64,000 nt of DNA from UBA2988 sp965237965 (GTDB taxonomy: Bacteria > Gemmatimonadota > Gemmatimonadetes > Longimicrobiales > Gaopeijiaceae), in contig CBDEGT010000003.1 of assembly GCA_965237965.1 (NCBI GenBank), positions 1,426,001 through 1,490,000 on the forward strand, written 5' to 3'. Position numbers and translations under genes: made by a program. This document shows positions 32,779 through 42,318 of the stretch, piece after piece (the first letter of the stretch is position 1; each line of letters begins with the position of its first letter). The notes beneath the pieces were generated by a model. That model did no database searches, had not been told where the DNA came from, and worked only from the letters and a program-made list of their open reading frames with translations.

Positions 32779-34393
32779 AGCTGAAGCGCACCTCGTACTC
32801 GGGGAACTCCCCGGCCTTGTACTGATTCCAGTAGTCGTCCAGGAGTTTTCTTACTTTGCCGCTCAGCACGTACACGCCGAACAGGTTCGGGAACGCCATC
32901 CCCAGAATCATCAGGTCGCCGAAGTCCAGGACGTTCGTGGCAGTGATGATCGAACCCAGGAACACGAACACCAGGAACAGCACCTTGTAGGGCAGTGACG
33001 CGGCCTCACCGAACAGCCACACCGCGCAACGTTCGCCGTAGTACGACCACGAGATCATCGTCGAGTACGCGAACATGATAACAGCGAACGAAAGCACATA
33101 AGGGAAGAACGATAGGTGCTCGCCGAACGCCCGCGACGTGAGCGCAGCGCCCGCCCGCTCCGCGATCAGAGGTTGGTATTCGGGATTGTTGTACGCGCCG
33201 CTGAACACGATCACCAGCGCGGTCATGGTGCAGATGATCACGGTGTCGATGAACGGCCCGAGCGACGCCACAATCCCTTCACGGATCGGGTACTCGGTCC
33301 GAGCAGCAGAATGGGCGATCGCCGCCGAGCCGGCACCGGCCTCGTTCGAAAAGGCTGCACGTTGGAAGCCCACCACCAGCACCCCGATGAAACCGCCATA
33401 CGCCGCGTCGGGACTCATGGCCTGGCGGAAGATCGCGGCCAGAGCCGCGGGCGTCTGCGACAGGTTCGCGGCGATCACGACCAGCGCCGCGGTCACGTAT
33501 ATCAACGCCATCCCGGGCACCACCTTGTCCGCGACGTTGGCGATGCGCCGAATGCCGCCGATGATGACGATGCCGACCAGGAAGGTCATCATCAGCCCGT
33601 AGATCCAGCCGTTCCCGGCCAACGCGGGAACAGTTTCCTGAATGGCGTTCATCGACTGACTCACCTGGAAGGCGTTACCTCCGCCGAGCGATCCGCCGAT
33701 GCAAAGGAGCGCGAACAGCACGGCCATCACCCGCCCCAGCCCAGGTGCGCCCCGCTCGGCGAGCCCCCTGGACAGGTACTCCATCGGACCACCGAGGATG
33801 TGGCCGCCGGAATCCACCTCTCGGTACGCCTGACCGAGCGTGCATTCGGCGAACTTGGCGGACATTCCGAAGAACCCGGCCACGATCATCCAGAACGTGG
33901 CGCCGGGGCCGCCGACGCTGATGGCGATCGCGACCCCCGCGATGTTCCCCAACCCCACGGTAGCCGACAGGGCGGTGCTGAGCGCTTCGAAGTGCGATAT
34001 CTCGCCCAGATCGTCGGGGTTATCGAACTTGCCGCGGACGACGTTTACGGCATGCTTGAACCCCCGCAGATTGATGAACCCCATGCGCAGCGTCAGGTAG
34101 AACGCCCCAACAACCAGCCAAGCGACGACGAGCGGGACGCTGTGAAGCGGATCCCACCACATCAGGTCGAAGAAGAAGACGGCCGCGATCCAACCGTTCA
34201 CCCGCCCCATCGTAGCGTCGGCGCGCTGCTGGAAGCCGACGGGCCCCTCGGCCTGAGCCGGAGCCTCCTGCGCGGTAGCCGGCGCAGCGGCGAGGGCGAC
34301 GACCGGCTGTTGCGCGAGCACCTCCTGCGGGGGCGTGAGGAAGGTCACGCCGGCGGCGACGAGCAACAGGAACGGCAGCCGCGGTACTCTCAT
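32765..34393 (-). CDS. Sodium:alanine symporter (AGCS family)
   Basis: Polytopic AGCS transporter of 542 aa, importing alanine or glycine with Na+. Recognisable motifs are SATVGLGNIAGVAIAISVGG, GGPMEYLSRGL, FSNEAGAGSAAIAHSAA and STMISWSYYGERC. The start at 34393 follows a G-rich SD and adds a signal-peptide-like N-terminus ending VLAQ plus an Ala/Pro-rich linker, so the first segment is probably exported, as in the neighbouring NhaC protein. Orientation is opposite to NhaC with a 14-bp tail overlap. Confidence 0.88.
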   Translation of the reverse strand: MRVPRLPFLLLVAAGVTFLTPPQEVLAQQPVVALAAAPATAQEAPAQAEGPVGFQQRADATMGRVNGWIAAVFFFDLMWWDPLHSVPLVVAWLVVGAFYLTLRMGFINLRGFKHAVNVVRGKFDNPDDLGEISHFEALSTALSATVGLGNIAGVAIAISVGGPGATFWMIVAGFFGMSAKFAECTLGQAYREVDSGGHILGGPMEYLSRGLAERGAPGLGRVMAVLFALLCIGGSLGGGNAFQVSQSMNAIQETVPALAGNGWIYGLMMTFLVGIVIIGGIRRIANVADKVVPGMALIYVTAALVVIAANLSQTPAALAAIFRQAMSPDAAYGGFIGVLVVGFQRAAFSNEAGAGSAAIAHSAARTEYPIREGIVASLGPFIDTVIICTMTALVIVFSGAYNNPEYQPLIAERAGAALTSRAFGEHLSFFPYVLSFAVIMFAYSTMISWSYYGERCAVWLFGEAASLPYKVLFLVFVFLGSIITATNVLDFGDLMILGMAFPNLFGVYVLSGKVRKLLDDYWNQYKAGEFPEYEVRFSFKGW

Positions 34394-34664
34394 TGCACCC
34401 CCTGCGGACGGGTTGACGGGCATCGGACCGGGCGACCGAGGCGGCTCGCAGCAGACCGCTAACGCCGACCTCTTTGTGGGAAAAGGACGGGGGCGCGGCC
34501 ACCGGACGGGCCGTGCTCCCGGGAATCCCTGGTCGCGCTATATGAAGGCGCCCGACTCACGCGGTCAAGCGCGCCAGCGCGCGCGCACTCGCTGTCGAAG
34601 AGAGATTCGAGGGGCAGCGCAGGACCACCGGCTCATCGGGAGGTGGGGCGGGTAGAGCCCCCCG

Positions 34665-34719
34665 GCATGAACCCAGGCGAGATGCTCCCGCCCAACAACG
34701 TTCCCGCGCTGATGATGCC
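34665..34719 (+). promoter_or_regulatory. Possible fluoride (crcB-type) riboswitch aptamer
   Basis: The RNA before crcB contains GGCGAGATGCTCCCGCCCAA and GCTGATGATGCC, close in order and spacing to the GGNGATG / CCCGCCC / CTGATG core of fluoride riboswitches. GGCAT (34665) can pair with ATGCC. I could not find the expected loop-to-tail pseudoknot or a strong P3 stem. The rest of the 34394-34725 gap shows no gene. Confidence 0.35.
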
Positions 34720-34725
34720 ACGACC

Positions 34726-35109
34726 ATGACGCCTCTCTGGATCGCGGCGGGTGGCGCGCTCGGTGCAGTGGCTCGCTACGGCCTGGGGGGTTGGGTCCAG
34801 AGAATCACAGGATCGGATCTCCCGTGGGGGACCGTGGCGGTCAACGTCTCGGGATCGCTCATGCTGGGCTTTCTCGTGATCTGGCTACGCGCGTCCATTG
34901 CATCGGCCGACGCGCGTAGCTTCGTGACGATCGGCGTGTTGGGTGGCTTCACGACCTTCAGCACGTTGAGCTTCGAGACGGTGGCGATGCTCCAGGAAGG
35001 TGAATGGGGACGGGCCTCCGGCTACGCACTCGGTAGCCTCGCGCTCGGGGTTGTTGCGGTCGTGCTCGGGATGGCCGCGGCGGAGGCTCTGCTCAGGAGG
35101 ACCGGATGA
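34726..35109 (+). CDS. crcB: Fluoride efflux channel CrcB/FluC
   Basis: 127-residue, four-helix fluoride channel subunit that forms a dual-topology dimer in the inner membrane. It has the family motifs GGALGAVARYGLGGW, WGTVAVNVSGSLMLGFL and GGFTTFSTLSFE. There is no clear SD; a candidate riboswitch ends seven bases before the ATG. The stop overlaps the DUF190 start (ATGA), a common crcB arrangement. Confidence 0.93.
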   Translation: MTPLWIAAGGALGAVARYGLGGWVQRITGSDLPWGTVAVNVSGSLMLGFLVIWLRASIASADARSFVTIGVLGGFTTFSTLSFETVAMLQEGEWGRASGYALGSLALGVVAVVLGMAAAEALLRRTG

Positions 35110-35471
35110 CCCAGCGGCTGGAAGGCGAGCGCACCTTGATGAGGATCTTCCTGGGCGAATCCGACAAGTGCCGTTCGGGGCCGCATGAGGGCCGCACGCT
35201 CCACGAGGCAATCCTGCTGGCCCTCCGCAACCACGGATGTGCGGGCGCCACCGTCGTGCGCGCGATCGCGGGATTCGGTGCGAGCGCGGTGCTCCATACC
35301 GCCAAAGTCCTCCGGCTCTCCACAGATCTCCCGGTCATCGTCGAGGTCGTCGAGCACGAGGAGAAGCTGCGTGAGCTGCTGCCCGTGCTGGACGGGATGA
35401 TCGGGGGCGGCTTGATCACGCTCGAACGGGCGCACGTAATCCTCTACCGGCCCGATCAAGCCGAGGGGTGA
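35106..35471 (+). CDS. DUF190-family protein
   Basis: The 121-residue protein has the DUF190 pattern: LMRIFLGESDKC, then LLALRNHGCAGATVVRAIAG and the GFGASAVLHTAKVLRLSTDLP segment, ending DGMIGGGLITLERAHVI. DUF190 resembles PII-like trimers and is frequently coupled to crcB, so a role in regulating the fluoride channel is plausible but unproven. The ATG overlaps the crcB stop. Confidence 0.85.
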   Translation: MTQRLEGERTLMRIFLGESDKCRSGPHEGRTLHEAILLALRNHGCAGATVVRAIAGFGASAVLHTAKVLRLSTDLPVIVEVVEHEEKLRELLPVLDGMIGGGLITLERAHVILYRPDQAEG

Positions 35472-35611
35472 AACGTGCGGTGCATCCGTAGGCCCCCGGC
35501 CGCCGCGGAAAACGGGGCCAGGGAACCCGTCGTCGACCAGCCCGCGGATCCAACGAGGCCGCAGTCTGGACTGGAAGCGGCCACCCCACAGTTGTCCCGC
35601 TACTTTCGCGG

Positions 35612-36925
35612 CTACCGGGCCACAGCTCCGTGCGCCTTCGCGTCCACGCCCGCAACGTCGGGAAGGCCCTGCGCCGCGCAGGGCGCGTCCACGCCAGCCC
35701 GGTCCCCCAGCATCGTGTCGGGAGTACCACCGATCTTGCGAATGCCCCAGTAGAGCGGCAACGCAAGTACGGTCGCCGCGCCCCCGACCACGTATCCCTG
35801 CTCGATCGACTGCGTGCGCGACAGCCAACCGAGCCCGGCCTGGCCGGCGATGCCACCACCGTTTCCGAACATGGAATCGAACGAAATCACGGTTGCGCGA
35901 TGACCGGACGGGACACTCGCATGGAGGTAGGCCTGCTTCACCGGACCGGTCACACCTATGGCCGTCGCCCACAGGACCATGGCCACGAGCGCAAGCCAGA
36001 ACTCGCTCGTGAGCCCAACGGCGATCGCTGCTATGGTTTCGACGGCACCAGCCCAAAGAAGGAGTGTCGTCCGGCGTCCGCAGAACCGCGACAATTGATC
36101 GACGATCGCGTTGCCCACCATCATCGCCCCCGCAATCGCTGAAGCCGCTGCGCCTGCAACCCATACTGCGTCGCGGCCCAGAAGCTCGAGGAAATACGGC
36201 TGCCACGCGTAGAAGCCCCAACTCATGAATCCCCAGTGCAAGAACGAAACGAACATGAGAAGGCGCACCGGGCGCTGCGCCCAACCGTGGAGCACCGACT
36301 CCGCGGCTACCCTCCGCATCTCCTTCGGAAGCTCGCGAAAGCTCAACACGCGGGGCGTGAAGCCTCCGTCGTGCATGGTGAACCACGCCACGACGAACGC
36401 CGCGATCAGCATCATGGTGCGCGCGACGTAGGGAATAGCCAGATCAATTTCTCCCAGAAGCCCGCCCGCCAACGTACCCGTGAGCATCGCCCCGCCCGAG
36501 ACCATCGAGCCCCGAGCGAACACCCGGTCGAGCTGGCCCGTGAACCCCGATTGCTGGAGCGCGTCTACTAGCCAGGCCTCAACAGCACCCGAATAGAACG
36601 TGAAGCCGAGCCCCATGAGGACGGAGATCGCCGAGAAGGCGAGTAGTCCGCCGCCCATCCTCGCTGCGACCACGTACGCCGCGGTAGTCACGGCCAGAAC
36701 GACAACGCTCAGCAGGAAGCTCGAACGTCGCCCCGTCGTGTCGGCGAAGACACCGGTCGGCACCTCGAACAGGACCATGCCGGCCGTGAACGCTGCGTTC
36801 GCCAGGAACACCCCGAGGATGTCCAGCCCGGCATCGAGCAGGAAGAGCGTATTCACGCCCCAGATCAGGGCGGACGAGAGGGTGAAGAGCCCTGCGATAA
36901 GGTAGTAAGCGAGCGTCGGAGGCAT
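35612..36925 (-). CDS. MFS transporter
   Basis: Complete 12-helix major facilitator permease of 437 aa. The loop 2-3 signature appears as VPTGVFADTTGRRSSFLLS, and the centre contains a long cytoplasmic loop (SFRELPKEMRRVAAE). Hydrophobic helices are regularly spaced throughout. The substrate cannot be read from sequence. The C-terminal tail is soluble and rich in Ala and Gly. It follows the OMP gene on the same strand after about 84 bp but need not be in the same operon. Confidence 0.85.
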   Translation of the reverse strand: MPPTLAYYLIAGLFTLSSALIWGVNTLFLLDAGLDILGVFLANAAFTAGMVLFEVPTGVFADTTGRRSSFLLSVVVLAVTTAAYVVAARMGGGLLAFSAISVLMGLGFTFYSGAVEAWLVDALQQSGFTGQLDRVFARGSMVSGGAMLTGTLAGGLLGEIDLAIPYVARTMMLIAAFVVAWFTMHDGGFTPRVLSFRELPKEMRRVAAESVLHGWAQRPVRLLMFVSFLHWGFMSWGFYAWQPYFLELLGRDAVWVAGAAASAIAGAMMVGNAIVDQLSRFCGRRTTLLLWAGAVETIAAIAVGLTSEFWLALVAMVLWATAIGVTGPVKQAYLHASVPSGHRATVISFDSMFGNGGGIAGQAGLGWLSRTQSIEQGYVVGGAATVLALPLYWGIRKIGGTPDTMLGDRAGVDAPCAAQGLPDVAGVDAKAHGAVAR

Positions 36926-37008
36926 CGTGGATCGTAGCGGTCAAGCGACCGCATCTCGTCCTGTAGTAGTGATGAGCCGTCGCGGTCCACCCAGTGGAGG
37001 AACAGGCC

Positions 37009-38247
37009 CTAGTAGTAGAAGCCGACCCCGAGCTGTGCGTAGGTATCACGCCGAAAGAGGTACAGAGGATCCTCGGGATCGACGTTGGCCGCCGATCTGA
37101 TCTCGAAGCTCGCGGTGAAGCTCTCCCCGACGCGCCGGCTCGCTTCCAGCAGCAGCGACACGGTGCCGAACTCGACATCGAGCACGGCGCCCCCCAGCAG
37201 CTGAGTGCTCTGAACGTCGTTGACCGCCAGCCGGCTTCCGAGGAAGAGATCGTCGGCGAATATCGAGACCGCGAAAGGAGGATCATCGAAGTCGGCTATT
37301 CGTGAATCGAAGCTGTACTCGGCAATAAGACCGAGGTCGATTCCCGAGTTCCCCAGATTCCCGAGGGTGTACTCGAAGCCACCCGTCATCGCGTAGAACC
37401 GATCCCCCTGACCGGAACGGGTGATTCCCTCCAGCTTCCAGAGCCATCCACCCAGTATGAGTTGGGCATCCACACCGACCTGTTGGACGATCTCGTAGAG
37501 CGGTGCGAAGGCGGTGGGTTCATTGGACGGACCGACTGGAACGAATCGGGGCTCCCTCGAGGTGCCGTAAAAGCCCGACACCCCGATGTCGAGTGGGCCG
37601 AGAAAGTGGAACCATCGAGCCGCGACGCTCAAAGATCCGTCCACTTCGGCGGAGTCCTTGTCGATGAGGAGTGGGAACCGGAAACGGCCCTCGGCTCCGC
37701 CGAACGTCCGCTCCCTGAACAGCGGCATGACGTACACGTCGATCGTGCCCCAATCGGCGAGCCACGTCCCGTGCAGGGCCGGTTGGCCCAGCTTGTCCTC
37801 GCCATCGGGATTCTCGACCTGGTCGGTCTGGTTCACAACGTCGACGAGATGCTGAGACTCGGTCACGCCCCAGAAAGTGCGCAAAAGGCCCACCTCGAGC
37901 TCCCAGGCATCGCCGTACGTCCGCCAGTAAAGCTCCCGCAGGTCCCAGTGCGTTCGCTCCGGGTCCCCCGAATCGAGGCGCGCGAACGGCGCCACGGTGA
38001 ACGCGTGCCGGCCATCCTCGCTCGACAGGAAAAGCTCCGGCTCGAGAACGAGACCGCCGTATCCCCGGTGCTGCTCTGGATAGAGTCCGCCTCGGGGAAA
38101 TCCGCGTCCCTCGACAGTCACCGAACCCGAAACGAGATCCTGGGCGTGCACCATCCGGAGCGGGACGGCAGCGGCGACCACCGCCGCCGCTGCCAGACCC
38201 AACCCGACGCAGCGGACGCTTGATGCGCCTCGCATCCGCCCGGTCAT
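37009..38247 (-). CDS. Outer-membrane beta-barrel of an RND/LolA-like export operon
   Basis: A signal peptide (VVAAAVPLRMVHAQ) is followed by 380 residues of alternating beta-strands rich in aromatic residues, ending in FYY as typical outer-membrane barrels do. Features such as ELYWRTYGDAWELEVGLLRT and TGGFEYTLGNLGNSGIDLGL suggest a DUF1302-like porin. It is the last gene of the tetR-RND-LolA-like-OMP group, so it probably provides the outer-membrane part of an exporter. The exact family assignment is uncertain. Confidence 0.75.
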   Translation of the reverse strand: MTGRMRGASSVRCVGLGLAAAAVVAAAVPLRMVHAQDLVSGSVTVEGRGFPRGGLYPEQHRGYGGLVLEPELFLSSEDGRHAFTVAPFARLDSGDPERTHWDLRELYWRTYGDAWELEVGLLRTFWGVTESQHLVDVVNQTDQVENPDGEDKLGQPALHGTWLADWGTIDVYVMPLFRERTFGGAEGRFRFPLLIDKDSAEVDGSLSVAARWFHFLGPLDIGVSGFYGTSREPRFVPVGPSNEPTAFAPLYEIVQQVGVDAQLILGGWLWKLEGITRSGQGDRFYAMTGGFEYTLGNLGNSGIDLGLIAEYSFDSRIADFDDPPFAVSIFADDLFLGSRLAVNDVQSTQLLGGAVLDVEFGTVSLLLEASRRVGESFTASFEIRSAANVDPEDPLYLFRRDTYAQLGVGFYY

Positions 38248-38266
38248 CGGGAGGCCGGACCCGAGC

Positions 38267-39067
38267 CTATCGAGCCCGACGAAGCGCGCTCTGATCGAAG
38301 TCCCGATCCGAGAGCCCCGTCCGGAACTCGTAGTTCGTGAACGTCAGGGTCGTGCTCTTCCCGGTCTGATGATTGACCATCTCCATTCGGTCGGAGCGCC
38401 AGTACTGATCCATATAGCGCTCGTACCCGTGGTAGGTGAGCGTCTTCAGTAGCTCGTTCTTCCGATCATAGAAGTCCACCTTCTGCATCCGGAATTCGGC
38501 CTGATCGTACCACACGATCTGGCGGGTATAGCCGGAACGTTCATCGACGGGTACCCGCTCCACGACGTGCATCGCGACACCGTCCACCGACTCAGCCCCG
38601 ACGTACTCGTAGGTGTACTTCTCCACCTCCTGGGAGGAGATGTCCTCATAAGCGAACTCGCTGCCCATGAACAGCCCCGATTTGTTGTTCGACGCGATCC
38701 GCTTCACCCGGCGCAGGGCCGGGAGGTATAGCCATTGATCGTCCGGGCCGCTCCGATGCGTGTAGTTGAGGAACGCGGTGCCCTTGACGTCGTTCGGCTC
38801 GTCGAAGATCACGAGCGTCTTGTCCCCGTCTCCGTCCACCTCGAGCGTGAGGTTTCGCATCCGGCGTGAACTCTCGTCGCCGTTGCGGTTCCTCAGCACC
38901 ATCATGAGCTCCGCGGCCTGATCGCCGAATCCGCTATCACGCCGATCTGCCTCCTGTGCAACTTGGTCCCCGGTCATCGCACCATTCTGTGCGGCAGCCG
39001 ACGTTGCACTCGTTGCGCCCATGACCACCAACAGACCAGGGACGATCCACGTTCTCATTTCGCTCAT
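38267..39067 (-). CDS. LolA-like outer-membrane lipoprotein-sorting protein
   Basis: ATG 39067 has GAGGTGAT six bases upstream and gives a signal peptide ending SAAAQ. The 266-residue protein has the LolA-like fold pattern of periplasmic carriers linked to RND exporters: MRNLTLEVDGDGDKTLVIFD, KGTAFLNYTHRSGPDDQWLY, LPALRRVKRIASNNKSGLFM and FAYEDISSQEVEKY. It probably ferries a hydrophobic substrate between the RND pump and the outer-membrane partner encoded 19 bp downstream. Confidence 0.82.
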   Translation of the reverse strand: MSEMRTWIVPGLLVVMGATSATSAAAQNGAMTGDQVAQEADRRDSGFGDQAAELMMVLRNRNGDESSRRMRNLTLEVDGDGDKTLVIFDEPNDVKGTAFLNYTHRSGPDDQWLYLPALRRVKRIASNNKSGLFMGSEFAYEDISSQEVEKYTYEYVGAESVDGVAMHVVERVPVDERSGYTRQIVWYDQAEFRMQKVDFYDRKNELLKTLTYHGYERYMDQYWRSDRMEMVNHQTGKSTTLTFTNYEFRTGLSDRDFDQSALRRAR

Positions 39068-39172
39068 CTTGATCACCTCGAATGGTTGCAGCGTCGATCG
39101 GATTCCTGCCTTGCATCGGATCCGCCGTCGAGCGGCGGGATCCCACTCGTAGCCCATCCCCGCATCAGGCCG

Positions 39173-40090
39173 TCACAGCGCCGGCGCGGGCGCTGCGTCG
39201 GCGACTCCCGCTGGGCCCCGCGCGGGCGCCCGGTCTATTGCCATGAGAAGAGGAGGAAGGAAGAGGAAGTCCACAGCCAGGGCCAACGCGATCGTGATTG
39301 CCGTCATCTTGCCCATGTCCGCGTTCATGCCGAAGGCGGAGGTAGAAAGGATTGCGAATCCGATCACCAGGATCACCGACGTGGCAGTCAAGGCTCGGCC
39401 GACCGTCGAGAAGGCGTAGCGCACTGCATCCGCAGAGTCGAAACCGTGCTCTCGCCGGGCGCGCAGGTACTTCGTGAGGAAATGGATCGAATCGTCTACG
39501 ACGATACCCAGCGTCATCCCAATGACGATCGAGAGGCCCAGATTCACCGTTCCAGAAGCCAGTCCCCAGATCCCGAACGCCATCGCCCCCGGAATGAGGT
39601 TCGGGATGAAACTCAGCAACCCGAGCCGAACCGATCTCAGGGCCAGCACCATCAACGTCGAGATCAGCACGAGCGCGACCGTCGATCCCACTAGCATGCT
39701 TTCGATGTTGATTCCAGAGATGTACGCGAACATGACCAGGGGTCCCGAGCCGACAGTATGCGACGGCTCGGGCGCGTTGGCTCTGAGCCACTCCTCGCCG
39801 GACTCCACCAGGCCTCGCACCTGGACCGCACTGATGTTCTCGAGCGTCACGACGAACCGAGTCGCCGATTTATCCACGTTGATTTGATTGTTCAAGTCGA
39901 GCCCGTACGGAAGGGACATCTCGTAGAGCAGAAGGTACTGCGCTGCGAGCTCACGGCTTTCCGGCAACGCGTAGTACGCCGGATCGTCTCCGTGCATGTT
40001 CCTGTTGAGGCGCTTCATGACGTCGGTGAACGTGCTCACGTGCATGACGCCAGGTTGCTCCCGGTACCACTGCGCGAAGTCCTCCACCAT
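39173..40090 (-). pseudogene. RND (MMPL-type) exporter, C-terminal fragment
   Basis: This frame holds the second periplasmic loop and the last transmembrane half, including SLPYGLDLNNQINVDK, SFIPNLIPGAMAFGIWGLAS, GMTLGIVVDDSIHFLTKYLR and AFSTVGRALTATSVILVIGF. The segment resembles COG1033-type RND lipid or hopanoid exporters. The upstream match (NIEFSLASGESGAISEPAYL) lies in another frame. A base is missing near 40152-40155, converting what should read TG-I-Y-N into TGI-stop. Confidence 0.78.
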
Positions 40091-40152
40091 GGCGAGATAC
40101 GCCGGCTCGCTGATCGCGCCACTCTCTCCGCTCGCAAGCGAGAACTCGATGT

Positions 40153-40659
40153 TTAGATGCCGGTCAGATTATCTGCGGTGAAATCGGTATCGGTCCGAAA
40201 GGTGATGCTCTGATCGAAGTACTCGACGAAACGATCGTCCAATTCGTTCTGCGGGATCATCGCGACGAAAAACACCGTCAAGGCAACCGACCCCCAGAGG
40301 AGGGGCTTGCGCCGGGCAATGACCAGCTCGGCCATACGCCCGTACACGTTCGAGGTTGTCGTCCGCATCCGTGGAGCGCGGACGGGCAGGATCGCGACCA
40401 GAGCGGGAAGGAAGACCACCGACAACACGAACGCCGCGGTCACCCCGGCAGCGGTCATGTTGCCGAGGTGGTTGAAGGGCGGTACGTCGCTGAAATTGAG
40501 GCTCAGGAACCCGATCACGGTCGAAAGCGACGTGAGAAAGACCGGGGTCATGTTCACACGTATTGCCTCCACGATCGCGTCGTGCTTCGACATGCCCGAC
40601 TGCATTTCCTTGAGCATCGTGACGAGGACGTGGATCGAGTCGGCGATCGCCAGGGTCAT
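40153..40659 (-). pseudogene. RND (MMPL-type) exporter, middle fragment
   Basis: The sequence MTLAIADSIHVLVTMLKEMQ through STVIGFLSLNFSDVPPFNHL is the first sterol-sensing-like set of helices of the RND pump, with the conserved Asp of the proton relay. It then covers the start of the second periplasmic region (VEYFDQSITFRTDTDFTADN). It stops at TAA where one base is absent. The methionine at 40659 is internal to the domain, so it is not an independent gene. Confidence 0.78.
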
Positions 40660-41528
40660 GATGATCGTGGGGGTTGTGCCGAGGGCGGTGTCAGCCCGAC
40701 ACTGGCGAAGCCGGCCAGCCCCATGGCCACGACCACGGAGAGTCCGACCAACAACATCGTGCCGATCGACGCGCTCACTGACCGTAGCGAGAAGATCATT
40801 ACCAGGAACATCGCCCCAAACATCAGCGGCATCAGGAAAGCGAGCTCGTCCATGCTCACCTCCTGAAACGCGTTGTTGAGCATGGCGAAGCCGGTCAAAT
40901 AGATCGTCACTTCGGGGTGCCGGGCTCCGATCTCTGCAACCACCTCGCGAGCTGCGGCCGCCACCTGCACAGGCTCGGTCGGGTCCTCGCCCGGAAGCTG
41001 CAGGGTGACGTTCACTCCTGTCACGGTCGCCTCGTCATCGACCAGGCGCCTGGCGAGAAACGGCTCCATGATCGCCACAGACCGGGCCGCGGCGCGCTCG
41101 GCCTCCGTGCTCGACCCGACATCGTAGACAAGATCCTCTACGAGCAGGTCGTCCTCGACTGCGCTCGTGTGCTGAAAGTTGGTGACCGCATCGACGCGCA
41201 TGGCGAAGGGCAGCTGCCAGCCCGCTTCGACGAGCTCCTCGACCGCGAGCAGTGACTGCTCGGAGAATGCCTGGCCATTCGCTGGGGCCACGACGAAGAG
41301 AACGTTGTCATTCTTCGTGTAGACGTTCTGTAGCTGCTCGTACGCAGTGAGCTGCGGATTCTCGTCGCCGAAGAACGCCGAATAATCGGTGTCGAAGTAG
41401 AGGCCGCTCGTGCCGGTCCCGATCCCGCCGACAGCCAGTAGGGTGAGTATGAGAAGTGGCCAGCGGAAGCGGATCACACCCCGAGCGAATCGCTCCACCT
41501 TGAGGTCCCACGGAGTCTTCAGTGCCAT
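40656..41528 (-). CDS. RND (MMPL-type) exporter, N-terminal fragment
   Basis: ATG 41528 lies three bases after the tetR stop and begins a membrane anchor followed by the first periplasmic domain (SGLYFDTDYSAFFGDENPQL, AAAREVVAEIGARHPEVTIY). It then reaches helices 2-4 (LMPLMFGAMFLVMIFSLRSV). The frame ends ASVGLTPPSAQPPRSS where homologues continue TTPTIIMTLAIADS. One base is missing near 40672-40680. Together the three fragments would encode an inner-membrane RND permease of about 785 aa. Confidence 0.8.
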   Translation of the reverse strand: MALKTPWDLKVERFARGVIRFRWPLLILTLLAVGGIGTGTSGLYFDTDYSAFFGDENPQLTAYEQLQNVYTKNDNVLFVVAPANGQAFSEQSLLAVEELVEAGWQLPFAMRVDAVTNFQHTSAVEDDLLVEDLVYDVGSSTEAERAAARSVAIMEPFLARRLVDDEATVTGVNVTLQLPGEDPTEPVQVAAAAREVVAEIGARHPEVTIYLTGFAMLNNAFQEVSMDELAFLMPLMFGAMFLVMIFSLRSVSASIGTMLLVGLSVVVAMGLAGFASVGLTPPSAQPPRSS

Positions 41529-41531
41529 CGG

Positions 41532-42239
41532 CTAGGTCCCCTTTAGTGGGTCAGCGCCGGTGGGTCGCACCCACCCGGCGTCGTGACGATTCGGATGACG
41601 GGCTCGAGAGTCGGACGGAGGCTCCGTCCGGTATGGAGGTGCACGCAAGCTGTCGAGATAACTCGACAGGACGCCCGCACACGTGCCGGCGACCCCGACG
41701 CTCCGAGAGGATTTCGCGAAGCCGGCGATGCCCGTCATGGCGGCAACCACGAACATGGCGACGTCCCCTACGTCGACGTCGTCGCGCACCAGGTGCGACT
41801 CCTGGCCTCGCGCAAGCGCCTCAGTCAGACCGAGGCGCCAACGCTCGTATAGCGCGTCGATCTGTGCCTGAAAGTCGTCGTCAGAGCCGGCCAACTCCTG
41901 GGCTAGGTTGTTGAGTGGACACCCGCACGAGACCGTTTCCGGGGTCAGCTCGTCCACCTTCGCCGAGATGCATCGCTGGATCCCGTCGATCGGGTCCGAG
42001 GCCTCGCCCAGTGGTCCTAGAAACGAGTCGACGACCATACCGCCGATCATCGAGTCGATCATCGCCTCAGCGAGCCCCTTCTTGCTGCCGAAGTGATGGT
42101 AGAGAGCGCCCTTCGTCACGCCCGACTCCTCCACAATCCGGTCCACGCTGGCAGTGGCATAACCGTGCGCATAGATCTCGGCGAATGCTGCCTTCAGGAG
42201 CTGTGCTCGGGTTGCCTCCGGGTCGCGGGGTCTGATCAT
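41532..42239 (-). CDS. TetR/AcrR-family repressor of the RND operon
   Basis: ATG 42239 begins the usual TetR N-terminus: TRAQLLKAAFAEIYAHGYA, then the helix-turn-helix ASVDRIVEESGVTKGALYHH and FGSKKGLAEAM. The C-terminal domain contains SCGCPLNNLAQELAG, typical of the AcrR type with a hydrophobic ligand pocket. Its tail is about 30 residues longer than usual. It is the first gene of its operon, so it probably represses itself and the RND-LolA-OMP genes in response to a hydrophobic compound. Confidence 0.9.
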   Translation of the reverse strand: MIRPRDPEATRAQLLKAAFAEIYAHGYATASVDRIVEESGVTKGALYHHFGSKKGLAEAMIDSMIGGMVVDSFLGPLGEASDPIDGIQRCISAKVDELTPETVSCGCPLNNLAQELAGSDDDFQAQIDALYERWRLGLTEALARGQESHLVRDDVDVGDVAMFVVAAMTGIAGFAKSSRSVGVAGTCAGVLSSYLDSLRAPPYRTEPPSDSRARHPNRHDAGWVRPTGADPLKGT

Positions 42240-42318
42240 GAAAGGCCTCTTCGTGCGCGGATCCATTGAGGTCCCTGCTCGGCGATGCCACCACCGTGGG
42301 GTAGACACCCGAAATTAG

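Noticed and set aside
33116..34462. 448-residue plus-strand frame over the AGCS gene
   Set aside because: It is a shadow of the antiparallel transporter gene; no conserved motif.
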